DNA from: JBBBNV01 sp037137075
Lineage (GTDB): Bacteria > Bacillota > Bacilli > Paenibacillales > NBRC-103111
Reading direction: 5' to 3'
Length of the DNA stretch: 64,000 bases
Assembly: GCF_037137075.1 (NCBI RefSeq)
Contig: NZ_JBBBNV010000014.1
Coordinates: forward strand, 61,925 to 125,924
The notes under the pieces are model-generated. The model was given only the letters and a program-made list of their open reading frames with translations, did not search any database and was not told the DNA's origin. The translations under genes and the position numbers were made by a program. Shown here one piece after another: positions 34,827-44,039 of the stretch (position 1 is the stretch's first letter; the number at the start of each line of letters is the position of its first letter).

Positions 34827-35279
34827 TTATCTACGTCCGGCAAGCTGCTTCTTGAACTGGTAGTAAAGCGTGCAGCCGAGGCAATAACCGAGCAGCGCCG
34901 CAAGAGAAGCGAGTCCCAGTACAGCAGCCAGCACATAGCCTGCGAGCGACCAGCCAAGCAGCAGGCAGGCGACCGACAAGCACAGCAGCATGACGGAAAT
35001 GGCCGTATTAAACTTCAGCAGCTCGGGATGCTGTGTTTCTCCTCCCTGCTTGACTCTGCTTCCGAACAGCAGCCGGCCGATCCATAAGAATAGACTGGCT
35101 TTGGACCCGAAGGTCAGCGCCAAGGCCTGCACAAGCCACAAAATCACGATCAGAAGCGGCTTCTGAAACACGATACCCGCCAAAACAAAAGCGGTGATCA
35201 GCACTTGTCCCGTTTTGACATACTCGATCGGCACTTCCCGCACTGCTTGGCCCCCGTTTGCATTGTTCCGCACAGCCAT
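34827..35279 (-). CDS. DUF4395 membrane protein
   Basis: A 150-residue protein with four hydrophobic segments. The IEYVKTGQV start and the C-terminal GYCLGCTLYYQF motif with its Cys-X2-Cys-like pair match the DUF4395 family. The start at 35279 follows AAGGGGAGGG. It lies upstream of the helicase gene on the same strand with about 70 bases between. Family members often occur near thiol or sulfur genes, but there are none here. The function is unknown. Confidence 0.8.
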   Translation of the reverse strand: MAVRNNANGGQAVREVPIEYVKTGQVLITAFVLAGIVFQKPLLIVILWLVQALALTFGSKASLFLWIGRLLFGSRVKQGGETQHPELLKFNTAISVMLLCLSVACLLLGWSLAGYVLAAVLGLASLAALLGYCLGCTLYYQFKKQLAGRR

Positions 35280-35381
35280 AAGCCAGCCCTCCCCTTAGAC
35301 AGCCTTTTTCTTTCCTCTTATTGTGACAAACTACCTGCAAAAACACAATAATGGCGACCGGAATTTTTACGTCCGCTGTGT

Positions 35382-36200
35382 TCAGGTTCCGTGCGCCTTC
35401 ATCCAGGCGGCCATCATGGCCAGTGTTTCTTCTTCATAGGCGGGCAAAAACACATGGCCGCGCCCTTCATATACAGCCATCGTATATTGCTTCCCGGCTG
35501 ATTCCAGGGCCGCCCCAAGCCGGTACGCATGCTCAACGCCGACATTGTCGTCCGCTGTCCCGTGTATGACCAGCACCGGCGTCCGCACGTCCTGCGCCCA
35601 GCATACCGGGGAACGGGCGGCATAAGCCTCCGCCGCCTTGTCCGGATGGCCGACGACCCGCTTCAGCATGCGCCGCAGTTCAACCCGCTCCTCATAGGTC
35701 AGCCTCAAATCGCTTACTCCGCCCCAAACCGCACAGCTGGCGATGCCGCTGCACCGGGCTGCGGCAGCCAGCGCCATCATCGCGCCCCGCGAGAATCCGA
35801 GCACATGCACCGACTTCCCGCGCACCTCCGGCAAGCCGAGCAGCAGCGTCACCGCATGAAACACATCATACCGGTCCTCTCCGCCAAACTCGTCGCGGCC
35901 TTCACCGCCCTCATTGCCCCGGTAAAACGGCGCAAACACCGTAAATCCGCGCTTGGCAATGCGGACCATTTTATCCGGCTGAACCATCCCTACGCGGCCA
36001 ATGCCGCCCCGGCAATAAAGCAATCCCGGATGAGGCCCTTCGCCGGGCACGGCCAGCAGACCCTTCACGCGAAGCCCCTGGCTGCCGTAAGTTATGCTGT
36101 ACAGCGCCACACCTGACGCAGCGGCCTCCTCCGTATCGTCAAGCCGGTAACGGGTCAGCACCTGCCCGTCCTGAACGGACGCCGCCGTCTTCTTCGTCAT
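35382..36200 (-). CDS. Alpha/beta hydrolase of the dienelactone hydrolase/prolyl oligopeptidase type
   Basis: A 272-residue hydrolase with the catalytic core visible: nucleophile Ser in GFSRGA, the acid region TPVLVIHGTADDNVG, and the final His in EGRGHVF. The oxyanion-hole region is LLYCRGGIGR. The ATG at 36200 follows AGGAGGGAAAAAAG. It has no signal peptide. The layout resembles the dipeptidyl-peptidase-like or acetyl-xylan-esterase-like hydrolases of Bacillus. The substrate is unknown. Confidence 0.87.
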   Translation of the reverse strand: MTKKTAASVQDGQVLTRYRLDDTEEAAASGVALYSITYGSQGLRVKGLLAVPGEGPHPGLLYCRGGIGRVGMVQPDKMVRIAKRGFTVFAPFYRGNEGGEGRDEFGGEDRYDVFHAVTLLLGLPEVRGKSVHVLGFSRGAMMALAAAARCSGIASCAVWGGVSDLRLTYEERVELRRMLKRVVGHPDKAAEAYAARSPVCWAQDVRTPVLVIHGTADDNVGVEHAYRLGAALESAGKQYTMAVYEGRGHVFLPAYEEETLAMMAAWMKAHGT

Positions 36201-36395
36201 CTTTTTTCCCTCCTGCACTTACCGCTTCTTCCTATCTTGCTCGGAATCGTCACCGTACAGCCGCCCCCGGCATAATCTGCTCACAAATCGCCGCCGATGC
36301 GCCGTTCCTTGCCTCCTCTCCGCTTTGACACCGCTCCGCCCCTGCGGTATGCTGATTCAAAGCCAACAAATCCCATAAGTGAAAGGAACATTTGC

Positions 36396-36716
36396 ATGAC
36401 TCCTGAATTTGATAAAGATTTTGATGCGCTGGTCGAGAAATTCGCCGAGCTGCTTACCGGAGACACCTCCCCCCAAACGATCGACATGGTCGTCAAGTGG
36501 TCCATATACAATCATATCCATAAAACGATGCCTGCTTTAACCGGACACTGGGGCCAGCACCATCCTGAGTCCAAAAAGGAAGTCCGCCAGCTGTTCCAGA
36601 GCGTTATCGCGCTTCACAACGAACACCGGGCCAAACAGGACGGCGAAGCAGAGCCTGCCGCAACGGGATCACAGACAGACGCAGGGAAACAGGCTGGAGA
36701 AGCGAGCCCGCAATAA
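36396..36716 (+). CDS. DUF2573-like (YusU-like) cytosolic protein
   Basis: A 106-residue protein. The ATG at 36396 follows GAAAGGAAC. The pattern EFDKDFDALVEKFAELLTG, KWSIYNHIHKTMPALTGHW and the LHNEHRAKQ end matches my memory of the small Bacillus YusU/DUF2573 family. The C-terminal 30 residues are a Gln/Ala/Glu-rich tail that the Bacillus protein lacks. The function is unknown. Confidence 0.72.
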   Translation: MTPEFDKDFDALVEKFAELLTGDTSPQTIDMVVKWSIYNHIHKTMPALTGHWGQHHPESKKEVRQLFQSVIALHNEHRAKQDGEAEPAATGSQTDAGKQAGEASPQ

Positions 36717-36765
36717 CCAAAAAAAGAACCTCATCCTCTGTCTGGCAGCGGGAGATGAGGTTCTT
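36717..36765. terminator. Terminator between convergent genes
   Basis: AAGAACCTCATC pairs with GATGAGGTTCTT. In minus reading seven T residues follow, so it ends the short-chain dehydrogenase gene; in the plus direction it lies right after the DUF2573-like stop. Confidence 0.85.
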
Positions 36766-36827
36766 GCGCTTCACCGGGATGCCCTATGCTGTTCAGACGC
36801 TTGAGGCAGCCTCCGGGCTTCAAGTGC

Positions 36828-37607
36828 TTATTTCTTATTCATTACGCCGCCCATCAGCTTCTCGAACAGCCCCGGAAACAGATGGAACAGCTTGGCTCCA
36901 AGATTAGCCCAGTACGGCAAAGTCACATCCATACGACGATGCATCACGGTCGACACAATCGCATCCGCCACCTGCTGCGGCGTCAGCATATATTTAGCCA
37001 CCTTTTGCACGTAGCTCCCGTCCGGATCGGCTTTATCAAAAAAAGGCGTGGCGACCGGTCCCGGATTTACCGCAGAGACAAGCACGCCGCGCTCCCGCAG
37101 CTCCGGCCTCAAGCTGTTGGTCAAGCCCAGCACGGCATGCTTGGACGCGGCATAGGCCGATGACTTGACATTTCCGATTTTGCCCACCACGGAAGCGATG
37201 TTTACGATGTGTCCCTTTCCCCGGCCCAGCATATGAGGCAGAACCGCTTTAATGCAACGGACTGTTCCGAAATAATTTACATCCATCATCGCTTCAAAAT
37301 GATCGATTGGCGCTTTTTCGAAATACTCGAACCAGGCAAAGCCCGCTCCGTTAATCAGAACATCAATACGCCCGTACCGGCCTATGACCTGCTGCATCGC
37401 TTCCTCCACCTGGTCGCGATCGGCCACATTGACGGGAACAATTGCATGATCGCCGGCAATGCGTGCCGCCACTTGGCGCAGCTTCTGCTCCGAACGGGCC
37501 ATAAGGACAACAATTGCCCCACGCTCCGCAAACCGGACGGCCGCTTCAGCCCCTATTCCGCTGGATGCTCCGGTAATGACGACAACCAATCCTTTAATAG
37601 TAATCAA
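36828..37607 (-). CDS. Short-chain dehydrogenase/reductase (SDR)
   Basis: A 259-residue classical SDR. The likely start is the TTG at 37607, preceded by GGAGGG at seven bases; the longer frame to 37700 is not conserved-looking. The cofactor loop TGASSGIG, the NGAG motif and the catalytic YAASK, with a preceding Ser in VVGKIGNVKSSAY, are present. The basic/neutral end of the second strand (LMARSEQK) points to NADP(H). A membrane-associated C-terminus (FHLFPGLFEKLMGGVM) recalls the SDRs that act on lipids or steroids. It is not KduD: it lacks that family's N-terminal signature and is far from kduI. Confidence 0.92.
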   Translation of the reverse strand: MITIKGLVVVITGASSGIGAEAAVRFAERGAIVVLMARSEQKLRQVAARIAGDHAIVPVNVADRDQVEEAMQQVIGRYGRIDVLINGAGFAWFEYFEKAPIDHFEAMMDVNYFGTVRCIKAVLPHMLGRGKGHIVNIASVVGKIGNVKSSAYAASKHAVLGLTNSLRPELRERGVLVSAVNPGPVATPFFDKADPDGSYVQKVAKYMLTPQQVADAIVSTVMHRRMDVTLPYWANLGAKLFHLFPGLFEKLMGGVMNKK

Positions 37608-37701
37608 TCTCGTACCCTCCGAACACCATGAAATGATCGATTTATTCCAAAAAAAAAGGACGCCGCCCAAGTCAGCCTCCACATTGCTTGCTTCTATCAT
37701 C

Positions 37702-38160
37702 TTACGTAATTAGCACCTGAATGTCCAGTTCCCCAATGTGGTCCATCGTCAGCGGAATCGTGAGCGCCTTCTTGGGCGTAAAGCCCGCAAGCGCAGCGGA
37801 TTCCGTCAGCTTCGGAGGCGTGATATCGACACGCAAGCCCTGATTGAACAAAATGGTGCTTGCGTTCCCGCTAATCATATTCCCCAGCTCCGAAATAGCG
37901 CTCTTCGTCATCTCGTCTACTTCTGTAATTGCGTACCCGCCCATCATGGCAGATACGAGCTTCAGTGCAACCGACTCATCCAGTCCGAATACGATATCCC
38001 CGTTCATTTGCCCGGTGACGCCGATCTGAATCCAGATATACTTCTCCACAAACTTGACATCCTTAATGCCAAGCTGTCCGGCGGAAGGCTTTACACTAGC
38101 CACCTGCTCAATAACTGTTTTTGCCGACTCTAAGAAAGGGTTAATATATTCGGCTTTCAT
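37702..38160 (-). CDS. cheX: CheX-type chemotaxis phosphatase
   Basis: A 152-residue CheX/CheC-family protein, which removes phosphate from CheY. The catalytic Glu-x2-Asn pattern is present in AISELGNMISGNA, and the topology (INPFLESAKTVIEQVAS at the N-terminus, a DITPP strand in the middle) is typical. The ATG follows GAGAGGAC. It is an orphan: no che, fli or flg genes are in the window, as for CheX in several Firmicutes. Together with the soluble chemoreceptor at 23469-25448 it points to a chemosensory system encoded elsewhere. Confidence 0.9.
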   Translation of the reverse strand: MKAEYINPFLESAKTVIEQVASVKPSAGQLGIKDVKFVEKYIWIQIGVTGQMNGDIVFGLDESVALKLVSAMMGGYAITEVDEMTKSAISELGNMISGNASTILFNQGLRVDITPPKLTESAALAGFTPKKALTIPLTMDHIGELDIQVLIT

Positions 38161-38469
38161 GACCTCAGTCCTCTCTTCGACAAAATTCGCTCGTCTCGTT
38201 ATTTGTCTATATTATACCCCTTTCGCTCTATTCCGTATATTAAATTTTTCACATTTTGACGAAAACTACGTAGTCCAAAAGGTCTATTTTTTCAGGACTA
38301 CGAGAGCTGCAGCTCCGCCGGTACGCTGCTGATCCCAATTTGCTGCTGCGCAGTGCAACTCGTCACCTGCCTGAGCGCATTTACCTGCCGCAAGCGGGGG
38401 CGGCCGACCGCCATGCAGTACAGCATCGCGCGGTTCGGCAACCCGCCGCCTGACGGCGGACACGGACCG
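38161..38469. other. 309-bp intergenic region between cheX and an MFS gene
   Basis: On the minus strand a near-perfect -10 box (TATAAT, 38211-38216) stands before cheX with no clear -35. A stem at about 38269-38302 (CGTAGTCC/GGACTACG) precedes it. The GC-rich left part (38330-38469) shows only weak stems and no T-run. Nothing else is supported. Confidence 0.45.
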
Positions 38470-39732
38470 TTAACCGGCCTCCGCTTCCCGCGAGCCCTTC
38501 TCCAGATTCACCTTGGTCAGCATCGTAATGCCGACCACAAAAAACAGCAACAGCGATAAAATCGCGTAACGGCTTGAGCCGGTCATTTGGCCCACCAATC
38601 CGAACACCAAGGGGCCAATGATGGACGAAAATTTGCTGGACACGTTCAGCAGCCCGAAAAATTCCGCCGACCGGCTGTCCGGCACGAGCTTGCTGTAAAT
38701 GGATCTGGCGATGGACTGGCTCCCGCCCTGCACGCAGCCGACCAGGATCGCCAGCAGGTAAAACTGCCAAGACGTCGACATGTAATAACCGATCATTACA
38801 ATGACGACATATACGCCAAGCGAAATATAAAGCGACGTCTTGGAGCCGAGCCTCCGGGCGATGCCGCCGAATACAAGCGTCAAGGGAATGCCGACAAGCT
38901 GGGTAATAATCAGCGCCAAAATCAAATCCTTCGTCTGGATTCCCACCTCGGACCCGTATATCGCCGCCATCGTAATAATGGTGCTGATTCCATCGTTAAA
39001 AAACCAGAACGCCACCAAATATTTCAGCAGCTCCGGGTAACGCGGCAAGCTGCGCAGCGTCTGCCAAATCCGCGTGAAGCCGATTCGCGCATATTCCGTT
39101 ACTTTCGCTCCCGTCTCCCGCTGCGGATCCTTCACATGAATCATAAGCGGCATCGCAAAAATGAACCACCACAGCCCCACGGTAATAAACGCGGCATACG
39201 TCCCCGCAAGAGAGCTGGCTAAGCCGAACCAGTCCGGCTTTTGAATCATCAGCATATTGACAATCAGCAGCAGGGCCCCGCCGATATAGCCGGCTGCGTA
39301 GCCCTTGGCGGACACCATGTCCCGCTCCTCATAAGGCACCAAATCATTCAGCATAGCATCATAAAACGTGCTTCCGCCGGCAAAAGCGAGCGTCCCCAAT
39401 ATCATCAGCACGGATGCCAGAGCATAATCCCCTTCCCCGACAAAAGCAAAGCCGATGCTGGACAGTGACCCTAGAATCGTAGCGGCAAACAGGATGCGCT
39501 TCTTGATTCCGGCATAGTCCGCAACCGCGCCCAGCGCCGGCGCAATGATCAGCACGCACAGCATCGCAACGGAATGGGTATATCCCCAATACACCGAAGG
39601 CAGGTTTCCTTCCAAGTTCGCACCGGCCACCTCATTGTAGAAAATCGGCAGCACTGCCGCCAGCATCGTTGTGGCGAAGGCCGAATTAGCCCAGTCATAC
39701 AGCATCCAGCTGCGCACTGCTTTTTTATTCAT
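38470..39732 (-). CDS. MFS transporter of the UMF1/Atg22-like family
   Basis: A 420-residue permease with 11-12 transmembrane segments. The N-terminal SWMLYDWANSAFATTMLAAV motif is the mark of the UMF1 family, which includes Atg22-like effluxers. FGIAR- and VPYEERDM-type loops follow. The ATG at 39732 follows AAAGGGGAT. The substrate is unknown; some relatives export amino acids or sugars. It is a single gene. Confidence 0.9.
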   Translation of the reverse strand: MNKKAVRSWMLYDWANSAFATTMLAAVLPIFYNEVAGANLEGNLPSVYWGYTHSVAMLCVLIIAPALGAVADYAGIKKRILFAATILGSLSSIGFAFVGEGDYALASVLMILGTLAFAGGSTFYDAMLNDLVPYEERDMVSAKGYAAGYIGGALLLIVNMLMIQKPDWFGLASSLAGTYAAFITVGLWWFIFAMPLMIHVKDPQRETGAKVTEYARIGFTRIWQTLRSLPRYPELLKYLVAFWFFNDGISTIITMAAIYGSEVGIQTKDLILALIITQLVGIPLTLVFGGIARRLGSKTSLYISLGVYVVIVMIGYYMSTSWQFYLLAILVGCVQGGSQSIARSIYSKLVPDSRSAEFFGLLNVSSKFSSIIGPLVFGLVGQMTGSSRYAILSLLLFFVVGITMLTKVNLEKGSREAEAG

Positions 39733-40067
39733 TGCGTATCCCCTTTCGGATCACAGCGTGTTTGCACGACGTATCGTCTATTCGCATGTCCAGGTCTCAA
39801 GGCTCGCCACCGCTGTATTCGGTTCCATTCCGTCCCTGATGACAGCAATTATAGGTTCGGCGCTTTTCCCGTGTCAATCGGGGCAAGGCGGGTTAAGTTA
39901 TTTTTAAGATTTCACTTGAGGGTTTGTTAAGAAGTATCCGGTACAATGATCTCAAATTCGTATTATAATTAAAGGATGCATGGACTGAATGACCAGGACG
40001 CGGCGGCCCGAACCCAGACAAGAGACAGCCGGACGCGAGGCAATTTGATGAGAGGGGTTCCAAACGA
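39733..40067. other. 335-bp intergenic region upstream of the OmpR-type regulator
   Basis: It carries three TTAAG boxes in helical phase (39893, 39904, 39927) and a TACAAT -10 box near 39941, about 120 bases before the regulator start. An AT-rich stretch follows. No gene-like frame with a ribosome site was seen. Confidence 0.45.
39893..39931 (+). promoter_or_regulatory. Three phased TTAAG boxes, candidate response-regulator operator
   Basis: TTAAG starts at 39893, 39904 and 39927, that is 11 and 23 bases apart, on one face of the helix. A TACAAT box follows at about 39941. Direct repeats of this kind are typical binding sites of OmpR/PhoP-family regulators, and the gene just downstream encodes one. 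Confidence 0.4.
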
Positions 40068-40763
40068 ATGGCCCAGGAAACGATACTGCTCGTCGATGAC
40101 GAGAAAGAAATTCTAGATCTGCTGGAAATTTATTTGAAAAATGAAGGCTATACGATCCTGAAGGCAAACAGCGGACTGGAAGCGCTGGACGTGCTTCAGA
40201 AGCAGGAGGTGGATCTCATTATCCTGGACGTTATGATGCCGAAGATGGACGGCATTCAGGCATGTATGAAAATCCGCGAAGAAAAAAACATGCCCATTAT
40301 CATGCTCTCGGCCAAAACGCAGGACATGGACAAAATACTCGGCCTCAGCACCGGCGCAGACGACTACGTTACCAAGCCGTTCAACCCGCTGGAGCTGGTG
40401 GCCCGCGTCAAATCCCAGCTGCGCCGGTACACCCGCCTCAACGTTCCGGTCATGAAGCTGGAGGAAGAGCTTGAAGTCGATGATCTGATTATTAATACGG
40501 CGACGCACGAGGTGCATGTGGACGGACGCGAAATAAAGCTGACCCCTAGGGAATTTGCGATTCTGGAGCTGCTCGCCCGCAACCGCGGCATCGTGTTCAG
40601 CATTGAGAAAATATATGAAACCGTATGGAATGAGAAGTTCTATGAATCGGACAATACGGTCATGGTCCATATCCGCAAAATCCGGGAGAAGCTGGAGGAA
40701 ACACCTCGCCAGCCGAAATATATTAAGACGGTCTGGGGGATCGGGTACAAAATTGAAAAATAA
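40068..40763 (+). CDS. OmpR/PhoB-family response regulator
   Basis: A 231-residue regulator. The receiver domain (about 1-118) has VDDEKE, the phosphoacceptor Asp in LIILDVMMPKMDG (near residue 54) and Lys in YVTKPFNP. The winged-helix output domain (about 130-230) ends with HIRKIREKLEE and KTVWGIGYKIEK. The ATG at 40068 follows GAGAGGGG. The kinase gene starts 11 bases before its stop. It resembles VanR-type regulators. The target genes are not evident; the phased TTAAG boxes upstream suggest autoregulation. Confidence 0.95.
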   Translation: MAQETILLVDDEKEILDLLEIYLKNEGYTILKANSGLEALDVLQKQEVDLIILDVMMPKMDGIQACMKIREEKNMPIIMLSAKTQDMDKILGLSTGADDYVTKPFNPLELVARVKSQLRRYTRLNVPVMKLEEELEVDDLIINTATHEVHVDGREIKLTPREFAILELLARNRGIVFSIEKIYETVWNEKFYESDNTVMVHIRKIREKLEETPRQPKYIKTVWGIGYKIEK

Positions 40764-42276
40764 CCGTTCGCCCTCCGGCCTGTTTGCCGTTCCGGCCAGC
40801 TTTGTCCGCGATGTACTCGATTTCATGCGCAATCAAATCGGAGCCAACATCCGGCTGCAGCTTATTTTGACATTTGTTCTTTGCTTCTTTACCGCATCGG
40901 TCGTCGGCGTGTTCTCCAGCCCGTTTTTTATGAACTTGAGCCGTCAGCCTGTGATTGAATACATGGACAGCATCGCCGAGATTGATTCCATGGCCCTGTC
41001 CATTCTGAACGAGCTGAATAACGGGGAAAGCGCTCATGAGGCCCCGCAGGAGCCCGTCTTATCAGAGGACCAGCGTATCCGTTACAGTTTGGAAGCATAT
41101 CGCAGCCAGAGCAGCAGCATCAAAATCTTAATCCTCGATTTGGACGGCAAGGTCATGTACAAATCAGACAATGCGACAGAGTCCCAGGTGGATCTGCACA
41201 CCGTCATCCGGGAAGGCCGCAGCCTGAATACCCCCGGCACATCGCCCGAGGGAAAGGAGTACAGCAGCTTTTACCCGATTACACTGCAGGATGGCAAAAA
41301 AGCATACCTTGTCGTGAGCGGCATTCCGAAGCCCCAGATCAGCTACCAATACTCCAACAGTCCATACCCGTATGTGCTCGGACTCATTGTTTTCATTATC
41401 TTGTTCTATTCGCTGACGAAGAAGAAAATGGCCTACATCCAGCATCTGGCAGGAGGGCTTATGGAAATATCGAGAGGAAACTTGAATTACCGCGCACGTG
41501 AGGTCGGCCGGGATGAGCTCGGCGTACTCGCCACCAACATTAACCATATGGCGGAGCAGCTGCAATTCCAGCTGGAGGAGGAGCGACGTGCGGAGAAAAT
41601 GAAAAATGAGCTGATTACCGGCGTATCGCACGATTTGCGCACCCCGCTGACCCTCATTATGGGGTATCTGCGCCTCTTGAAGGACAAAAATTACGAATCG
41701 CCCGGACAAGCCGACAGCTACATTAATATCGCCTACGGCAAGGCCGAGAAGCTGAAGGTGCTGATTGACGATTTGTTCGAATATACGAAGCTGTCCAGCG
41801 GAGGCGTTAGCATGCTGCGGGAACGCGTGTGTCTGAATGAGCTGCTGGAGCAGTTGACCGAGGAGCTTATCACTTACGCCGAGGAGAACCAGCTGTCTGT
41901 AAAACGGTCCATGACAATGGAGAAGCTGATGGTCGAGGTGGAGCCGGACCAAATGACCCGTGTGTTTGAAAATCTGCTCTCAAACGCGATCAAATACAGC
42001 TACAAGCCGGGGCTTGTCAAACTATTGCTGTACCGGGACGGCGCGGAGGCCAAGGTGTGCATTACGAACCGCGGCAGCGCCATGACGAATGAACAGCTGG
42101 ATCGGCTGTTCGATCGGTTCTACCGCATCGATCCCGCCCGTTCATCGGAAACCGGCGGTTCCGGCCTCGGTCTGGCCATTGCCAAAAGCATCATTGAATC
42201 TCACGACGGCTCCATCTGGGCAGAATCCGACGGAGAGGAAATCCGGTTCTGGGTCAGCCTCAAAATCGCCTCCTAG
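40753..42276 (+). CDS. Sensor histidine kinase of the VanS/PhoR type
   Basis: A 507-residue kinase. I chose the TTG at 40753, inside the end of the regulator gene, as the first start that gives a full N-terminus; the earlier part of the frame overlaps the regulator in another register. Order: a transmembrane segment at about 32-54, an extracytoplasmic sensor region of about 140 residues, a second transmembrane segment near 200-220, a HAMP domain, the H-box GVSHDLRTPLTLIMG, an N-box NLLSNAIKYS, and the G2 box GGSGLGLAIAKS. The regulator-kinase pair forms one operon. Confidence 0.9.
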   Translation: MKNNRSPSGLFAVPASFVRDVLDFMRNQIGANIRLQLILTFVLCFFTASVVGVFSSPFFMNLSRQPVIEYMDSIAEIDSMALSILNELNNGESAHEAPQEPVLSEDQRIRYSLEAYRSQSSSIKILILDLDGKVMYKSDNATESQVDLHTVIREGRSLNTPGTSPEGKEYSSFYPITLQDGKKAYLVVSGIPKPQISYQYSNSPYPYVLGLIVFIILFYSLTKKKMAYIQHLAGGLMEISRGNLNYRAREVGRDELGVLATNINHMAEQLQFQLEEERRAEKMKNELITGVSHDLRTPLTLIMGYLRLLKDKNYESPGQADSYINIAYGKAEKLKVLIDDLFEYTKLSSGGVSMLRERVCLNELLEQLTEELITYAEENQLSVKRSMTMEKLMVEVEPDQMTRVFENLLSNAIKYSYKPGLVKLLLYRDGAEAKVCITNRGSAMTNEQLDRLFDRFYRIDPARSSETGGSGLGLAIAKSIIESHDGSIWAESDGEEIRFWVSLKIAS

Positions 42277-42311
42277 CGCCGCGGCAGCAGCAGGTTTTAT
42301 ATTTTACTGCA

Positions 42312-42346
42312 GCAAAAAGCCTGCCGGACCGGCAGGCTAAACTGTT
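42312..42346. terminator. Terminator between the histidine kinase and the DHA2 transporter genes
   Basis: AGCCTGCCGG pairs with CCGGCAGGCT. In minus reading it runs into TTTTTGC and ends the transporter gene; the plus side has ACTGTTTT. Confidence 0.8.
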
Positions 42347-43900
42347 TTAAATATGTACTCCGCCGCTTTCCGGGGCAGCGCCTTGGACTTGCTTCGATGC
42401 GCCCGGCTTACCGGCTGCATTCAACTCCATCCGGGCCTTGCCCATCATGAGTATAAACACAAACGATAAGGCTACAAACACAAGCGACCATTGAAAAATG
42501 TAGCCGATGGAGTCCGCCAAGGCGCTAATCATGCCCTGCAGCATCTCCTGGGGAATTTGGGTTCGGACCTCGGGCTGAAGCAGCGTCTGCGGATCCTTGA
42601 ACCGCTCCGTTACGGCCGGGTCCTGAACAACGCCGCTGAGCAGCTGCTGTAGCTGAGAGGCCTGCAGGCTTCCGAACAGCGTGACACCGATGGCCGAGCC
42701 AATCGTCCTGAACGACGTAACCATCGAATTCACACTGCCGCGCTGGCGGAATTCCACCTTGTGCTGGGCGGTCAAGGAAATGACCGGGAAGTTAATGCCG
42801 ATGCCGGCCCCCAGCAGCATCATATAGAGCGTGACGGCCCAGCGGGGGCTGTGCACATCCAGCATACCAAGCAGCACCACCGACACCAGAATCAAGGAAG
42901 CCGAAATAAGCAGGACACCGCGGTAAGACATTCGGGCCAGCAGCATGCTGCCCATCGCGCTGCTCAGCGTCACGCACAGCATCATCGGCGTCATAATCGT
43001 TCCGGCTTCTGTCGCCGACCCGCCGAATACCCCCTGCACGAACATCGGAATGTACGATGCGCCGGAAATCCCAAGCGCCCCGTAGCTGAAGCAGATGACC
43101 ATACTGGCGGTAAACAGCGGGTTACGGAACAGAGCGAGCGGGACGACCGGATCGGCAGCCCGGCGTTCAACGGCAAGAAAAACGATAAACAGCGCCGCAA
43201 ATAAGGCAAATAAGCCGATAATCGGGCCGGATAACCATGCGTACTCCTTGCCGCCCATCTCCAGTGCGAACATCAGGCTCAGAATCATGGCGGTCAATAC
43301 CAGCGTCCCAGTCCAGTCGATCCGCTGCCGTTTGCGCTCCAGCGTTTCAAAGTAGAAGAAATACAGCAGGACGAAGGCAATGACGCCGAGCGGCAAATTA
43401 ATATAAAAAATCCAGTTCCAATGTAGATAATCCGTGAAGAATGCGCCCGCTATCGGTCCCAGAACACTGGAAAGTCCGAAGACAGCCCCGAACAGGCCCT
43501 GCGTTTTGGCCCGCTTTTCCGGGGGAAAGATATCAAAGATAATGGTGAATGTAATGGGCAGCAGCGCGCCCCCGCCAATCCCTTGAATCGCACGGAAAAT
43601 AATAAGCTGCAGCATCGTTTCCGCCGTGCCGCAGAGAGCGGAGCCAAGCATGAACACAATAAGCCCGGACAGAAAAAAAAGCTTGCGGCCGTACATATCC
43701 GACAGCTTGCCGAAAATCGGCATCGCCGCCACGCTGGCAATCATATAGGCGGAGAACACCCAGATAAACTGCTCCATTCCGCCCATCTCGCCAACGATGG
43801 TAGGCATTGCGGTAGCTATAATCGTCTGGTCTAGCGCGGCCAGCAGCAAGCCTAGCATCAGGCCGGCAACCGTCCATTTAATTGAAGTTTTCTTCTGCAT
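42347..43900 (-). CDS. Drug-resistance MFS transporter, DHA2 (EmrB/QacA) family
   Basis: A 517-residue exporter with 14 predicted transmembrane segments. Characteristic are the LDQTIIATAMPTIV motif in helix 1, PIFGKLSDMYGRK in loop 2-3, and RAIQGIGGGALLPI. The ATG at 43900 has AAGGAGATATACGACGA upstream. It probably exports cationic dyes, antiseptics or antibiotics by proton antiport. It is divergent from a LysR-type regulator gene with about 190 bases between. Confidence 0.93.
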   Translation of the reverse strand: MQKKTSIKWTVAGLMLGLLLAALDQTIIATAMPTIVGEMGGMEQFIWVFSAYMIASVAAMPIFGKLSDMYGRKLFFLSGLIVFMLGSALCGTAETMLQLIIFRAIQGIGGGALLPITFTIIFDIFPPEKRAKTQGLFGAVFGLSSVLGPIAGAFFTDYLHWNWIFYINLPLGVIAFVLLYFFYFETLERKRQRIDWTGTLVLTAMILSLMFALEMGGKEYAWLSGPIIGLFALFAALFIVFLAVERRAADPVVPLALFRNPLFTASMVICFSYGALGISGASYIPMFVQGVFGGSATEAGTIMTPMMLCVTLSSAMGSMLLARMSYRGVLLISASLILVSVVLLGMLDVHSPRWAVTLYMMLLGAGIGINFPVISLTAQHKVEFRQRGSVNSMVTSFRTIGSAIGVTLFGSLQASQLQQLLSGVVQDPAVTERFKDPQTLLQPEVRTQIPQEMLQGMISALADSIGYIFQWSLVFVALSFVFILMMGKARMELNAAGKPGASKQVQGAAPESGGVHI

Positions 43901-43982
43901 TCGTCGTATATCTCCTTCATTTGGGAATACCCCGATGGAACCATTATACCAGAAAGCAGGCGGTACTAACACGGCTCTTTTC

Positions 43983-44011
43983 TTGCCGTTAGCCCGCCAA
44001 AAGCATATAAT
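43983..44011 (+). promoter_or_regulatory. Promoter of the LysR gene divergent from the DHA2 transporter
   Basis: TTGCCG, a 17-base spacer, then a perfect TATAAT (44006-44011). Confidence 0.7.
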
Positions 44012-44039
44012 GGTTAATACGAGAAAAGCTTTTTATAAA

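Noticed and set aside
36828..37607. Short-chain dehydrogenase considered as KduD
   Set aside because: It lies 22 kb from kduI among unrelated genes, the cofactor pocket looks NADP-type and the C-terminus is unlike KduD.
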